The notes: generated by a model not told the origin, from the sequence alone. A stretch of 64,000 nucleotides of DNA from Coprococcus sp. (GCA_017935345.1 JAGBHU010000042.1:248001-312000), one strand, 5' to 3'; numbered from the stretch's first letter, positions 9,280 through 18,662 are shown. Numbers and translations are program-made.

Positions 9280-10818
9280 TTACAAATCGTTATCGATATC
9301 TTCCATAATTTTGGAAAGACGTTTTTCGTATTCCCGTTTTCTGGCAAGTGTTTTCTTGATACGCTGTTTTCTTACATGGTTTGTATATGCAAGAAATAGA
9401 CCAGCCAGTAAAGCAAAAATAACAGCAATCACAAGGATTACATGAAATGAGTGTTTTTTGTTTTTATCGGAATCAGTCATGGTCCGTAACGCCTCCGAAG
9501 AAGCTTTGGCACCATTTGTTTCTTTGTTATCTGCAATGGTATATCCTGATATCAGTATGGCTGTCTGTCCAATCGCATTTCCTTCATATTTGAAAATGAT
9601 GTTTCCTATATTATAGGTAGCTGTAAGTGCATCATAGGAAATGGTATCATTATAGGAAATCTCCGTCGTTATATCTTTTGTGTTCCAGCCGGTTTTTACA
9701 GAAAGATAGTAGTCTGAATCTACAGACAGGTTAATATCGGATTTATAATCAGTATTATAAAAGTTGTTTAAACGGCTTATGGCTGTTTCCTTGTCTGTAT
9801 CAGTAAATCGGACTATCTCGGCAGGAGACAGGTGGCTGAATGAATTGAAGCAGTATTCGTATAAAGCTTTTGAATCGGTATAGGTGTTCCAGGAACCCAT
9901 ACAATCCATAACAACGCAGATAAGCTCGGTATCTCCTTTTTTCGCCCAAGTGACGAGCGTGTTGAGCGCTTCTTCCGTATAGCCTGTTTTTCCACCTTCA
10001 CAATATTCATAGTAATATGTAGAGTATGGCTTTACCATATTACAGTGCAGATTGAGCGGTCTTTCTACATCGCACAGGTTCGTTGGTGCAACAGATGAGG
10101 AAAGCGTACCTGTAATGGTACGAAAATCGTCAAGGGTAAGTGCTGCTTTTGTAATCAGTGCCATATCATAGCAGGTGGTATAGTGGTTATCATCGTGAAG
10201 ACCATTTGCATTACTAAAATGTGTTCCCTTGCAGCCCAGTTCCTTTGCCGTTTGATTCATTAATTCTGCAAATTCCGTAATGCTTCCGCCGGAAACATGT
10301 TCACCAATCGCCCAGGCTACTTCATTTGCCGATTCGAGCATAAGAGCATATAAACCCTCTTCCATCGTAATGCTTTCGCCTACATCAAGAGCAATATGAC
10401 TACTGTCTCTTTCGATACCCCAGATAGCATCTTCTGACATCGTAAGGGTTTCATCAAATTTACAATTTTGAAGTGCCAGATAACAGGTCATAATCTTTGT
10501 TATACTTGCCGGATATTTTTTTTCCGTGGCATTTTTTTCATAAAGAATATTGCCCGTTTTGGCATCCATTACGATGGCGGCATTGGATACAATATCCGGA
10601 GCCCGTCCCGGTTCGTCAGGATATTCAGTTGTAATGATATATTCAGTGGCAGTGTCTTCTTCGCCTTCAATATCTCCATAGGATGTATCTTCGGAAGAGT
10701 ATTGTTCTTGTGCGAACAGACTGCTGCTGCCATCTATACAAAAAACGCTCATGATTATAAAAGCAGAAGCAATTAGAGCAGACATAATCTGCCTGTACTT
10801 CAAAATATATTTTTTCAT
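9280..10818 (-). CDS. dacF: D-alanyl-D-alanine carboxypeptidase (DacF/PBP5 family)
   Basis: A penicillin-binding protein that trims the terminal D-Ala of peptidoglycan stem peptides outside the membrane. The 512-aa protein has an N-terminal signal sequence (about 1-37), the S11-family motifs SITK (Ser105-Lys108), SAN (163-165) and KTG (276-278), and a C-terminal beta domain. A C-terminal membrane span (about 455-480) with a basic cytoplasmic tail anchors it, rather than the usual amphipathic helix. The gene symbol is a family label. Next on the strand, 19 nt on, is the His-less kinase. Confidence 0.9.
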   Translation of the reverse strand: MKKYILKYRQIMSALIASAFIIMSVFCIDGSSSLFAQEQYSSEDTSYGDIEGEEDTATEYIITTEYPDEPGRAPDIVSNAAIVMDAKTGNILYEKNATEKKYPASITKIMTCYLALQNCKFDETLTMSEDAIWGIERDSSHIALDVGESITMEEGLYALMLESANEVAWAIGEHVSGGSITEFAELMNQTAKELGCKGTHFSNANGLHDDNHYTTCYDMALITKAALTLDDFRTITGTLSSSVAPTNLCDVERPLNLHCNMVKPYSTYYYEYCEGGKTGYTEEALNTLVTWAKKGDTELICVVMDCMGSWNTYTDSKALYEYCFNSFSHLSPAEIVRFTDTDKETAISRLNNFYNTDYKSDINLSVDSDYYLSVKTGWNTKDITTEISYNDTISYDALTATYNIGNIIFKYEGNAIGQTAILISGYTIADNKETNGAKASSEALRTMTDSDKNKKHSFHVILVIAVIFALLAGLFLAYTNHVRKQRIKKTLARKREYEKRLSKIMEDIDNDL

Positions 10819-10890
10819 GAACGGTTACTCCTAAAAATTAATGTTGTAATAATTTTATTATACATAAATATTTGTGTCAACAAAATAAGG

Positions 10891-11535
10891 CTATTTTTCC
10901 CTATATGCAACAAGTCTGTTGATCGGTGTACCCATAGCCGAGAATTTTGCTTCATACTCTGTCATAATATTGCCTTCGTTATATTCAGAGTGATGTAAAT
11001 CATTTGTGTAATTCTCAATAATCCAGCCGGCTTCAGGAATCTGCTCTAAAGAAAAATTAAATAAATCAATATTGTCTGTTTTAAAAATAACTCTGCCGGA
11101 CGGTACAAGAATCTTGTCATAGAATGCAAGAAAATGTGTTGACGTCAATCTTCTTTTGGCATGTCTGTCCTTCGGCCATGGGTCGGAGAAATTCAAATAT
11201 ATTCTGTCAACCTCATGTGTATCAAATACATTTTCTATATATTCTGCGTCCATTCTGATGAAATACAGATTGTCCATGTCCTTTTTCTGTTCTCTTTTTT
11301 CAATGGCACGAACAAGAACACTGGAGTATTTCTCTATGCCGATATAGTTAACATTCGGATTTCTTTCGGCAAGTTCCATAATAAACTGACCTTTTCCCAT
11401 ACCAATTTCTATGTGAATCGGATTATCATTTCCGAAAAATTCATGCCAGTGACCTTTTATCTCATCTTCTTCGTGAATGACATAGTCATTTGTTGCAATG
11501 ATTTCGCGTGAGCCTTTTACGTTTCGAAGTCTCAT
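10891..11535 (-). CDS. trmB: tRNA (guanine-N7-)-methyltransferase
   Basis: An S-adenosylmethionine-dependent enzyme making m7G46 in the tRNA variable loop. The 214-aa protein shows the Rossmann SAM site HIEIGMGKGQFI near 41-52, the family motif YLNFSDPWPKDRHAKRRLT near 113-131 with the conserved DPWPK, and the C-terminal TEYEAKF signature. Length is typical. A stand-alone gene, 72 nt downstream of the carboxypeptidase start region. Confidence 0.96.
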   Translation of the reverse strand: MRLRNVKGSREIIATNDYVIHEEDEIKGHWHEFFGNDNPIHIEIGMGKGQFIMELAERNPNVNYIGIEKYSSVLVRAIEKREQKKDMDNLYFIRMDAEYIENVFDTHEVDRIYLNFSDPWPKDRHAKRRLTSTHFLAFYDKILVPSGRVIFKTDNIDLFNFSLEQIPEAGWIIENYTNDLHHSEYNEGNIMTEYEAKFSAMGTPINRLVAYREK

Positions 11536-11709
11536 AATATATGTTACCTCCTATACTTGTAACCAATTCACATCATAACATAGCAAAAAAGTATATTCAA
11601 TTAGAGAATTTGGAAGGTTTATGTATCTGTAATCCACGAACGGAATTGCAGTAAAGTTTTGCGGGTAATGACATATATTTATAGTAAATAGTGAATAGAG
11701 GTGTGGGAA

Positions 11710-11862
11710 ATGGGTTATAATAAGCTGCAAAGAAAAATAACGGCATATGTATATGGAAAAAAGAAAATAAATAATATGGCTGTGGCAACGTATAAAAATT
11801 ATACGGAAATAAGGGATATTTTAAATAGTACGGATAAGAAAAAGGGTAAAAAGAGAATGTAA
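11710..11862 (+). CDS. Possible small basic protein, 50 aa
   Basis: An ATG-initiated frame of 50 codons, Lys/Arg/Tyr-rich (MGYNKLQRKITAYVYGKKK at the start, KKKGKKRM at the end). A good ribosome site AGAGGTG lies 6 nt before the ATG. It stands alone in the 440-bp gap between trmB and tRNA-Lys, on the tRNA strand. I recognise no family. The frame could be chance in AT-rich sequence, but the ribosome site and lack of an overlapping better candidate favour it. The rest of the gap (11536-11709) shows nothing else. Confidence 0.4.
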   Translation: MGYNKLQRKITAYVYGKKKINNMAVATYKNYTEIRDILNSTDKKKGKKRM

Positions 11863-11915
11863 AAAATACACAAAAAGTACACGTTTTTTTATGACAAAAT
11901 ATTTTAAAAAAATAC

Positions 11916-11944
11916 TTGCATTTGTAGAAACATTGATATATAAT
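11916..11944 (+). promoter_or_regulatory. Sigma-A promoter of tRNA-Lys
   Basis: TTGCAT (11916-11921), a 17-bp spacer, then a consensus TATAAT (11939-11944), 34 bp before the mature tRNA. Confidence 0.85.
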
Positions 11945-11978
11945 AACATTCGTCGTCAGCGAGATGGCAAAAATTTAC

Positions 11979-12051
11979 GGGCCGCTAGCTCATTTGGTAG
12001 AGCACCTGACTCTTAATCAGGGTGTGCGGGGTTCGAGCCCCCGGCGGCCCA
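11979..12051 (+). tRNA. tRNA-Lys (anticodon CTT)
   Basis: The cloverleaf folds fully: acceptor GGGCCGC with GCGGCCC, D-arm GCTC/GAGC, anticodon stem CCTGA/TCAGG around loop CTCTTAA (anticodon CTT), variable GTGTG and T-arm CGGGG-TTCGAGC-CCCCG. The discriminator is A and CCA is not encoded. It reads AAG. The gene is solitary with its own promoter and terminator. Confidence 0.97.
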
Positions 12052-12060
12052 CTAAAGGAA

Positions 12061-12107
12061 AGTCCTAATTTGGCAGACATAGAGCTGTTGGGTTGGGGCT
12101 TTTTTTA
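12061..12107 (+). terminator. Terminator of tRNA-Lys
   Basis: AGTCCTAA (12061-12068) pairs with TTGGGGCT (12093-12100, some G-U pairs) and is followed by seven T. Confidence 0.7.
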
Positions 12108-12124
12108 ACTGTTATACCAATAAT

Positions 12125-12170
12125 AAAAACTCTCCTTCTGTTTTATTAGTAAGAACAAAGGAGAGTTTTT
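12125..12170. terminator. Bidirectional terminator between tRNA-Lys and pepD
   Basis: Arms AAACTCTCCTT and AAGGAGAGTTT flank a 20-nt loop, with A-run on the left and T-run on the right, so it serves transcripts from both convergent sides. Confidence 0.85.
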
Positions 12171-12184
12171 TGTTACAAAATATT

Positions 12185-13669
12185 TTATTTTAACCGTTTC
12201 AGTATTTCCAAGATATAGTCCCATGTACGGGCAACGCTTTCTACGGACATGGACTCATTGCTGGTGTGTATGTCCTTCATATCAGGGCCAAATGAAACAC
12301 AGTCAAGTCCCGGAAGCTTTTCGTTAAAGATACCACATTCAAGTCCGGCATGAAGGGCCTGAATGATTGGCTCATGTCCGTACTGTTCTTTGAAAACATC
12401 AACCATAATATCACGGAGCGGAGAGTCTTTTCGATATTCCCATGCAGGGTATTCACCGGACAGTTCGACTGTACCGCCAAGAGAATTCATAAGACATTCA
12501 ATCTGGTTTATGAGATATTCCTTTTCTGTTTTTATGCTGCTTCTTACAGAGAAGCTAAAGCAAATACAGCCGTCATGATTATTTCCTTTTATCGTATTCA
12601 TGATACCCAGGTTCAGAGAAGTCTGAACAAGACCCTCGATGTCCTGACTCATTTTTCTGATACCATTTGGCAGAAGATTCAGTGCGGCAATTACCTTTGT
12701 TGTATCCTCATCGGTCATAACAGCGATTGTATCTGCAAGGTCATTTGAAATTACTTCATATGATACGGAGATATCAGGGTCGGAGTGGGAATACTCATGC
12801 GACAAAATTTCATTTTCGTTCTGAATAAGCTTATTCAGAATGTCAAGGTCATTTTGTGCATAAAGAGCAATTGTGGCTTCCGCTTTTTTAGGAATGGCAT
12901 TATCCTTGTTTCCGCCGGAAATGCTTATTAAATGAATAGGAAGCTGTTTTGAAATATCATATAAAATACGTCCGAGAATTTTATCGGCATTTGCTCCTTG
13001 TTTTATAATTTCTACTCCTGAGTGTCCGCCTTCTATTCCCGATATCTTAAGATTGATAATGTTCATTATCGGTGAAGTCGGCTGGCAGTAGGAAACAGGC
13101 AGTTTACATGTTGCAGTAGCACCGCCGGCACAGCTAACCAAAAGGTAGCCTTCCTCTTCGGAATCGATGTTCAGCATGATACGTGAGGTTAATGGACTAC
13201 AGTCAAGTGCCGAGGCACCCAGCATACCGATTTCCTCATCAACAGTAAATACCGCTTCGATAGGCGGATGTGGGATATCATCTGCATCCAGAATGGCAAG
13301 TGCATAAGCGACAGCGATACCGTCATCACCACCCAATGTAGTTCCCTCGGCGGAAATTGTACCGTTTTCAAGTTTTAATGTAAGTCCGTTCTTTTCAAAA
13401 TCAATCGGACAGTTTGGCTCCTTCTCACAGACCATATCCATATGTCCCTGCAAGATAACAGGAGCAGCATTTTCATAGCCGGAAGTTCCTGATTTGAATA
13501 TAATCACATTGTTGCTTTCGTCCTGAATATAGTTCAGACTGTGTGACTTGGCAAAATCCACCAGATAATTGCTGATAGCAAGAGTATTTCCTGAACCATG
13601 TGGAATACTGCATATTTCTTCAAAATATTTAAAAACATTTGCAGGTGTAAGACCTGATAAAACCGACAT
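12185..13669 (-). CDS. pepD: Aminoacyl-histidine dipeptidase (M20 family)
   Basis: A cytoplasmic zinc dipeptidase of broad specificity (Xaa-His dipeptides). The 494-aa protein has the M20 metal-site motifs LQGHMDMVCE near 76-86, GGDDGIA near 117-123 with its bridging Asp, the catalytic glutamates in VDEEIGMLGA near 147-157, and a C-terminal metal-binding region ending IHTSNESMSVES. The inserted dimerisation domain lies between. Length matches PepD. Monocistronic, ending at a bidirectional terminator. Confidence 0.93.
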   Translation of the reverse strand: MSVLSGLTPANVFKYFEEICSIPHGSGNTLAISNYLVDFAKSHSLNYIQDESNNVIIFKSGTSGYENAAPVILQGHMDMVCEKEPNCPIDFEKNGLTLKLENGTISAEGTTLGGDDGIAVAYALAILDADDIPHPPIEAVFTVDEEIGMLGASALDCSPLTSRIMLNIDSEEEGYLLVSCAGGATATCKLPVSYCQPTSPIMNIINLKISGIEGGHSGVEIIKQGANADKILGRILYDISKQLPIHLISISGGNKDNAIPKKAEATIALYAQNDLDILNKLIQNENEILSHEYSHSDPDISVSYEVISNDLADTIAVMTDEDTTKVIAALNLLPNGIRKMSQDIEGLVQTSLNLGIMNTIKGNNHDGCICFSFSVRSSIKTEKEYLINQIECLMNSLGGTVELSGEYPAWEYRKDSPLRDIMVDVFKEQYGHEPIIQALHAGLECGIFNEKLPGLDCVSFGPDMKDIHTSNESMSVESVARTWDYILEILKRLK

Positions 13670-13747
13670 TGTATTGTCCTCCGATTCATTAAAAAATATT
13701 AATATAATGTTATTTGTTATTATACATTATACACGATTATAATATTC

Positions 13748-13776
13748 TTGAATACCCTTTGTAACTTTGTTATAAT
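13748..13776 (+). promoter_or_regulatory. Promoter of the Bce-like regulator operon
   Basis: TTGAAT (13748-13753), a 17-bp spacer and TATAAT (13771-13776), about 54 bp before the response regulator start. Confidence 0.7.
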
Positions 13777-13829
13777 CTGACAAATTGGTAGCATGTAGAT
13801 AGCCTGTGCAGGCTGAATAGGAGCTTGGT

Positions 13830-14504
13830 ATGGATAAAATTTTAATTGTTGAAGATGATGAAAAGTTAAGACAAGAATTAGCCTTATTTTTAATTAGAAA
13901 CGGATATGATTGTACAGGTCTGGAACGGTTTGATAATACGTTGGAAGATATCCTTGCTTTGGACGTTGATTTAATCCTGTTGGATATGAATCTTCCGAAT
14001 ATGGATGGGGGATATGTTCTAAAAGAATACCGCAAGCTGTCAGACATTCCGGTTATTGTGATAACAAGCAGGGATAATGAGATGGATGAATTGCTGTCCA
14101 TGCATTATGGGGCGGATCATTATGTGACAAAGCCCTTTAATACCCAGATTCTTCTTGCAAAAATAGTGGCAATTTTAAAACGAACAAAGGGACCTGCATC
14201 ACAGGAAAAGATAAGCTGCGGACAATTTGTTCTTAATTTGTCAAAAAGCAGGATTGAGAAAGAAGACAGGATAGCAGAGCTTACAGGAAATGAATTGAAA
14301 ATTATTAAAATACTGGTGAAGAATAAAGGAAATATTGTAAACAGGGAAGATATTATGAATGACTTGTGGGACAGCGAGGCGTTTATAGATGATAATACAT
14401 TGACGGTAAATATTACACGAATTCGCAGGAAGCTGGAAGAAATAGGCTTACAGGATATTATTGAAACAAGAAGAGGGCAAGGATATATTTTGCTGGATAA
14501 CTGA
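13830..14504 (+). CDS. Response regulator, OmpR family, BceR-like
   Basis: A DNA-binding regulator of 224 aa: receiver domain (1-115) with acidic pair Glu8/Asp9, phospho-acceptor Asp52 (LLDMNLP) and the KPFN lysine, then a winged-helix effector domain (about 130-222) ending RRGQGYIL. Its partner is the intramembrane kinase 51 nt downstream, and the next two genes are a BceA/BceB-type transporter, so it should activate that transporter in response to cell-wall-active peptides (family knowledge). A 16-bp dyad upstream of the transporter is its likely target. The 3' end is duplicated just after the stop codon. Confidence 0.9.
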   Translation: MDKILIVEDDEKLRQELALFLIRNGYDCTGLERFDNTLEDILALDVDLILLDMNLPNMDGGYVLKEYRKLSDIPVIVITSRDNEMDELLSMHYGADHYVTKPFNTQILLAKIVAILKRTKGPASQEKISCGQFVLNLSKSRIEKEDRIAELTGNELKIIKILVKNKGNIVNREDIMNDLWDSEAFIDDNTLTVNITRIRRKLEEIGLQDIIETRRGQGYILLDN

Positions 14505-14549
14505 TTTTGGAAGAGGGCAAGGATATATTTGCTGGATAATTGATTTTGG
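14471..14549 (+). repeat. Imperfect 40-bp tandem duplication of the regulator 3' end
   Basis: The last 40 bp over the regulator stop codon (14471-14510, starting AAGAGGGCAAGGATATATTT) recur at 14511-14549 with one base lost and one changed. The second copy is out of the gene, between the regulator and kinase. Confidence 0.9.
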
Positions 14550-14555
14550 AAAAGG

Positions 14556-15587
14556 ATGGTATGGATTGTGAGTTTTGCACGATATATGAAGGACAGATGG
14601 AAAACAGGAGTGTTGCTGTTGTTTGTTCTGATAACAGCAGGGATTTTGGGACTCGTTTATTCCGTTAGCTGGAATATTTCTGTTTATACGGCAGCAGGGA
14701 TAACCGCTGCATTTTTTTTAGGAAATTTCTTAGAGTACCAGTCGAAAAAAAGTTATTATGAGGATGTATTTGGGAAGTTTAACCGCCTGGAGGAGAAATA
14801 TCTGATTGCGGAAATGCTGGAGCCGGCAGATACAATGGAGGAAGTGTTATTGGCTGAGATTTTGCAGGAAGCAAACAAGGCGATGCTGGAAAAGGTAAAT
14901 GCGTACAAATATATTCAAGAGGAATATAAAGATTATATTGAATTGTGGATTCACGAAATCAAACTGCCTATAGCAACCTCCAAAATGATAATAGAAAATA
15001 ATAAAAGTGATGTGACAAAACGTATAGAAGAAGAACTTAATGAGATAGAGGGCTATACGGAACAGGCATTGTATTATGCCAGAAGCAGTCATGCCAATAA
15101 GGATTATTGTGTAAGAAGGTGCAGGGTAAAGGATGTTGTAGGCGAAGCCGTTAAGCGGAATAAGCAGGCTTTGATTAACCAGAGGATTAAGATACAGATT
15201 GAGCAGGCAGACCAGATCATTTATACGGATTCAAAATGGCTTGGTTTCATTTTGAATCAGATTATACAAAACAGTATAAAATACCGAAGGGAAACCGAAG
15301 CAGAAATCTGCTTTATCGGAGAGGAAAAAAAGGACAAGGTAATTTTGTTGATTCGGGATAATGGAATTGGAATCAAACCGGGTGAGGTTTCAAGGGTTTT
15401 TGATAAAGGCTTTACAGGCAGTAACGGAAGAATCGGAAAGAAATCAACAGGGATTGGTTTGTATTTATGTAAGAAGCTCTGTGATAAGCTGGGACTGGGA
15501 ATAGAATTGTCGGCACAGGAGAATGTCGGTACGGAGATACGAATTACGTTTCCAAAAAACAGCTTTACCGATTTGTCAGAGGAGTAA
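14556..15587 (+). CDS. Intramembrane-sensing histidine kinase, BceS-like
   Basis: The 343-aa kinase has two N-terminal membrane spans (about 17-36 and 43-60) with almost no extracellular loop, the layout of BceS-type kinases that sense through their ABC transporter. The HisKA helix carries the phospho-acceptor His133 in WIHEIKLPIA; the ATPase domain has the N-box NQIIQNSIKY, DNGIGI and the GIGLYL G2 box. The start at ATG 14556 has a poorly spaced ribosome site; GTG 14568 (giving MSFARYMKDRW) is a credible alternative. A 164-bp gap with an operator-like dyad precedes the transporter genes. Confidence 0.9.
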   Translation: MVWIVSFARYMKDRWKTGVLLLFVLITAGILGLVYSVSWNISVYTAAGITAAFFLGNFLEYQSKKSYYEDVFGKFNRLEEKYLIAEMLEPADTMEEVLLAEILQEANKAMLEKVNAYKYIQEEYKDYIELWIHEIKLPIATSKMIIENNKSDVTKRIEEELNEIEGYTEQALYYARSSHANKDYCVRRCRVKDVVGEAVKRNKQALINQRIKIQIEQADQIIYTDSKWLGFILNQIIQNSIKYRRETEAEICFIGEEKKDKVILLIRDNGIGIKPGEVSRVFDKGFTGSNGRIGKKSTGIGLYLCKKLCDKLGLGIELSAQENVGTEIRITFPKNSFTDLSEE

Positions 15588-15608
15588 CGGTATGAAGGGG
15601 TGGTAAGT

Positions 15609-15624
15609 CTTACGAAATCGTAAG
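15609..15624. promoter_or_regulatory. Operator-like dyad upstream of the Bce-type transporter
   Basis: The perfect inverted repeat CTTACG-AAAT-CGTAAG stands 128 bp before the ATPase gene. Its layout (half sites TTACG around 4 bp) is close to the published BceR-type pattern of half sites separated by N4, so it is a good candidate binding site for the upstream regulator. Inference from position and symmetry. Confidence 0.6.
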
Positions 15625-15751
15625 GTTACTGTAAGCCTTATCGATGGCAGCCGAAATGCAACAGGTTTATGATAGAACCCGAAGAAAATCATAACGCAAT
15701 AGATTTTTCTTTTACTTTATCAGTAACATAAGGAAAGGAAATGATAAGAAT

Positions 15752-16519
15752 ATGAAACATGTACTGGAAGTAAAACAAATCGAAAAATATTACGGAAATA
15801 AGTCGAATCTTACAAAGGCCATTGATAACATCAGTTTTAATGTGGATGAAGGTGAGTTTGTCGGAATCATGGGCGCCAGCGGAAGCGGCAAGACAACACT
15901 TTTAAATTGTATTTCTACCATTGACAGAGTGACGGCAGGACATATTCTGATTAATGATGAGGATATTACAAAGCTGAAAGGCAGCAATTTAAACAGGTTC
16001 CGACGAGAAGAGCTGGGTTTTATTTTTCAGGATTTTAATCTGTTGGATACCTTGACCGCTTATGAAAATATTGCACTTGCCTTAACGATTCAGAAGGTAA
16101 AGCCCGCTGATATTGACCGGAGGGTAAAGGAAATTGCAAAGAAGCTGGGAATCATTGAAATTTTAAATAAATATCCATATCAGGTGTCCGGCGGACAAAA
16201 ACAGAGAATTGCATCTGCCAGAGCAATTATTACAAATCCGAAAATCGTGCTGGCGGATGAGCCTACCGGCGCATTGGATTCCAAATCGTCAAGACAGCTT
16301 CTGGAAAGCTTTGAAACGTTGAACAAGAAGATGGGCGCTACTATTTTAATGGTAACCCATGATGCATTTACGGCAAGCTATGCTGAAAGGATTTTATTTA
16401 TAAAGGACGGAAAGATTTTTAATGAATTGTTTAGAGGCAGTGCTACCAGAAAGGAGTTCTTTGGAAAAATTATTGAAATCGTAACCCTTCTCGGAGGTGA
16501 GTTGAACGATGTTATTTAA
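15752..16519 (+). CDS. ABC transporter ATP-binding protein, BceA-like
   Basis: The ATPase half of a MacB/BceA-type transporter, 255 aa. Walker A GASGSGKTT lies near 41-49, Q-loop FQDFN near 92, the signature VSGGQKQRIA near 146-155 and Walker B IVLADEPTGALD near 166-177. Ribosome site AAGGAAAGG precedes the ATG. The 3' end overlaps the permease gene by 11 nt. Family members remove lipid II-binding peptides such as bacitracin or lantibiotics from their target and signal flux to the cognate kinase; which drug is unknown. Confidence 0.93.
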   Translation: MKHVLEVKQIEKYYGNKSNLTKAIDNISFNVDEGEFVGIMGASGSGKTTLLNCISTIDRVTAGHILINDEDITKLKGSNLNRFRREELGFIFQDFNLLDTLTAYENIALALTIQKVKPADIDRRVKEIAKKLGIIEILNKYPYQVSGGQKQRIASARAIITNPKIVLADEPTGALDSKSSRQLLESFETLNKKMGATILMVTHDAFTASYAERILFIKDGKIFNELFRGSATRKEFFGKIIEIVTLLGGELNDVI

Positions 16520-18584
16520 GTTATCCATAAAAAATATCAGAAAGAGTATTAAGGATTATACAATTTATTTTTTAACCCTGATTTTAGGAGTTGCCATTTT
16601 TTATATGTTTAACTCCTTGGACAGTCAAGAAGCGATGCTGGATATGAACCGCTCTACACAAATGATTGTAGAGCTGCTGGTTGATATGATTGCGTATGTA
16701 TCGGTGTTTGTGGCAGTTGTACTGGGCTTTTTAATTGTATATGCAAATAATTTTATTATTAAAAGAAGAAAGCAGGAGTTTGGTCTTTACATGACTCTTG
16801 GAATGGGGAAAGGACAGATTTCCCGAATCCTTTTGTTTGAAACAATTTTTATTGGGTTGCTTTCTCTGGTAATCGGAATGTTGATAGGCGTATTTGGCTC
16901 ACAGCTGATGTCTATTCTGGTAGCAAAGCTGTTTGCGGTGGATATGAGCGAATATGAATTTGTATTTTCAAAGGCTGCCGCTCTGAAAACATGCCTGTAT
17001 TTTGGCATTATGTATGTTGCGGTTATGCTGTTTAATGCCGTTACGATTTCCAAATACAAACTGATTGATTTATTAACGGCAATCAGGAAAAATGAACGGG
17101 TAAAGATGAAAAATCCTGTCATATGTGTAGCGGTATTTCTTGTGGCAGTAAGTATGCTAGGATATGCCTATTATAAGGTAACAGGTGGAATTGATACACT
17201 AGGCACAATTGATAAAGTGGCGGGACCGATTATCTTAGGTGTGATATCGACATTTCTAATATTTTGGTCTTTGTCCGGTTTTATCTTAAAACTTGTACAG
17301 TCCAGAAAAAATGTGTATTTAAAGGGTACAAATCTGTTTGTATTAAGACAGATTCATAATAAAATTAATACAACCGTAGTCAGCATGACGATTATTTGTC
17401 TTTTACTCTTTATGACCATATCCGTATTATCGTCTGCGTTGTCCTTAAACAGGGTTATGACAAAGGAGTTAGAGGAAACAACACCGGTAGATATTAATTT
17501 GTGTAAACCGGCAAATTTACCGGAAAATGGTGATTATACAAAAGTACAGATAGAAGATTCCAAATTACCAGTCAGTGATACGCTGAAAAATGCCGGTATG
17601 GATATGAATGCGCTAAAGGATGTCGTAGAAGTGGATACTTATGCAACAAATGACTTGAAATTAAAAGACACGTTAGGAGAGGTGTATGAGGCAGCGAAGG
17701 CAGAATATCCATTATTTCGGTATGAATCGGCAGAAGAGATTATAAAATTATCTGACTATAATCAGATTGCAAAGCTATATGGTTTGCCGGAATATGAATT
17801 GAATGATAGTGAATATATTGTGCTTTGTGATTATGATTATATAAAAGGCACAAGAGACAGGGCACTTGAATCGGGTGGCAAAATTACCATTGCGGGTAAG
17901 GATTATGTCAGCAGATTCAGGGAATGTCAGGATGGATATATTTTAATGACAGGCGGACATACGAATTATGGTATTATCGTGGTTCCGGATAGCTGTAAAC
18001 TGACAGAGGACATAAAAGAAACTCATTATTTAATCGCCAATTATAATGCTGAAACAGAAGAGGAAAAAGAAGAAATTGAACAGATGTTTGTCAGTTACGA
18101 AGAGGATTCCGGGACATTTATTGATAAGATTTTAGAGGACAATATTCAAATAGACGGAATGACAAAAATGTCACTTTATGAAGCCAATAAAGGCGTAGCG
18201 ACAGTAGTAACCTTTATTGCCATTTATCTGGGGGTCATTTTCTTAATAGCCAGTTCCGCTATTTTGGCACTAAAAGAGCTGACGGAAAATTCGGACAACA
18301 AACAAAGATATACCGTACTTCGGAAAATCGGTGTGGATGAAGCCATGATAAATCAGTCCTTATTCAGGCAGATTGGTATCTTCTTTTTGGTGCCGCTGGC
18401 ATTGGCGGTGGTTCATTCTGTATTTGGAATACAATTTGCATTAAAGCTAATCTCCGTTTCGGTAAAGCCGGAGCAAATGCTTCCGTCAGTGATTGCAACA
18501 GCAGTATTCCTGATAGTGGTTTATGGTGGTTATTTCCTCGCAACCTATGTTGGAAGTAAAAACATCATAAAGGAAGAGCGGTAA
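16509..18584 (+). CDS. ABC transporter permease, BceB-like (FtsX domain)
   Basis: The 691-aa permease has the BceB plan: about ten membrane spans in groups, two FtsX-like regions (about 55-180 and 580-690) and a large extracellular domain (about 315-565) between spans 7 and 8, which in this family determines the peptide recognised. The N-terminus LFKLSIKNIRKSIKDYTIYF is typical. It overlaps the ATPase gene. The module regulator-kinase-ATPase-permease is complete in one locus. Confidence 0.92.
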   Translation: MLFKLSIKNIRKSIKDYTIYFLTLILGVAIFYMFNSLDSQEAMLDMNRSTQMIVELLVDMIAYVSVFVAVVLGFLIVYANNFIIKRRKQEFGLYMTLGMGKGQISRILLFETIFIGLLSLVIGMLIGVFGSQLMSILVAKLFAVDMSEYEFVFSKAAALKTCLYFGIMYVAVMLFNAVTISKYKLIDLLTAIRKNERVKMKNPVICVAVFLVAVSMLGYAYYKVTGGIDTLGTIDKVAGPIILGVISTFLIFWSLSGFILKLVQSRKNVYLKGTNLFVLRQIHNKINTTVVSMTIICLLLFMTISVLSSALSLNRVMTKELEETTPVDINLCKPANLPENGDYTKVQIEDSKLPVSDTLKNAGMDMNALKDVVEVDTYATNDLKLKDTLGEVYEAAKAEYPLFRYESAEEIIKLSDYNQIAKLYGLPEYELNDSEYIVLCDYDYIKGTRDRALESGGKITIAGKDYVSRFRECQDGYILMTGGHTNYGIIVVPDSCKLTEDIKETHYLIANYNAETEEEKEEIEQMFVSYEEDSGTFIDKILEDNIQIDGMTKMSLYEANKGVATVVTFIAIYLGVIFLIASSAILALKELTENSDNKQRYTVLRKIGVDEAMINQSLFRQIGIFFLVPLALAVVHSVFGIQFALKLISVSVKPEQMLPSVIATAVFLIVVYGGYFLATYVGSKNIIKEER

Positions 18585-18662
18585 TGAAAAATTTTAATTG
18601 TTGCGAATGAGAATGAAAGCATGTAGAATGAGGCTATATTAGAATATGAAGGAGACAAAGAT

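Noticed and set aside
11597-11788. 63-codon minus-strand frame near tRNA-Lys
   Set aside because: Overlaps the better-supported small plus-strand ORF, Phe/Tyr-rich shadow without ribosome site.
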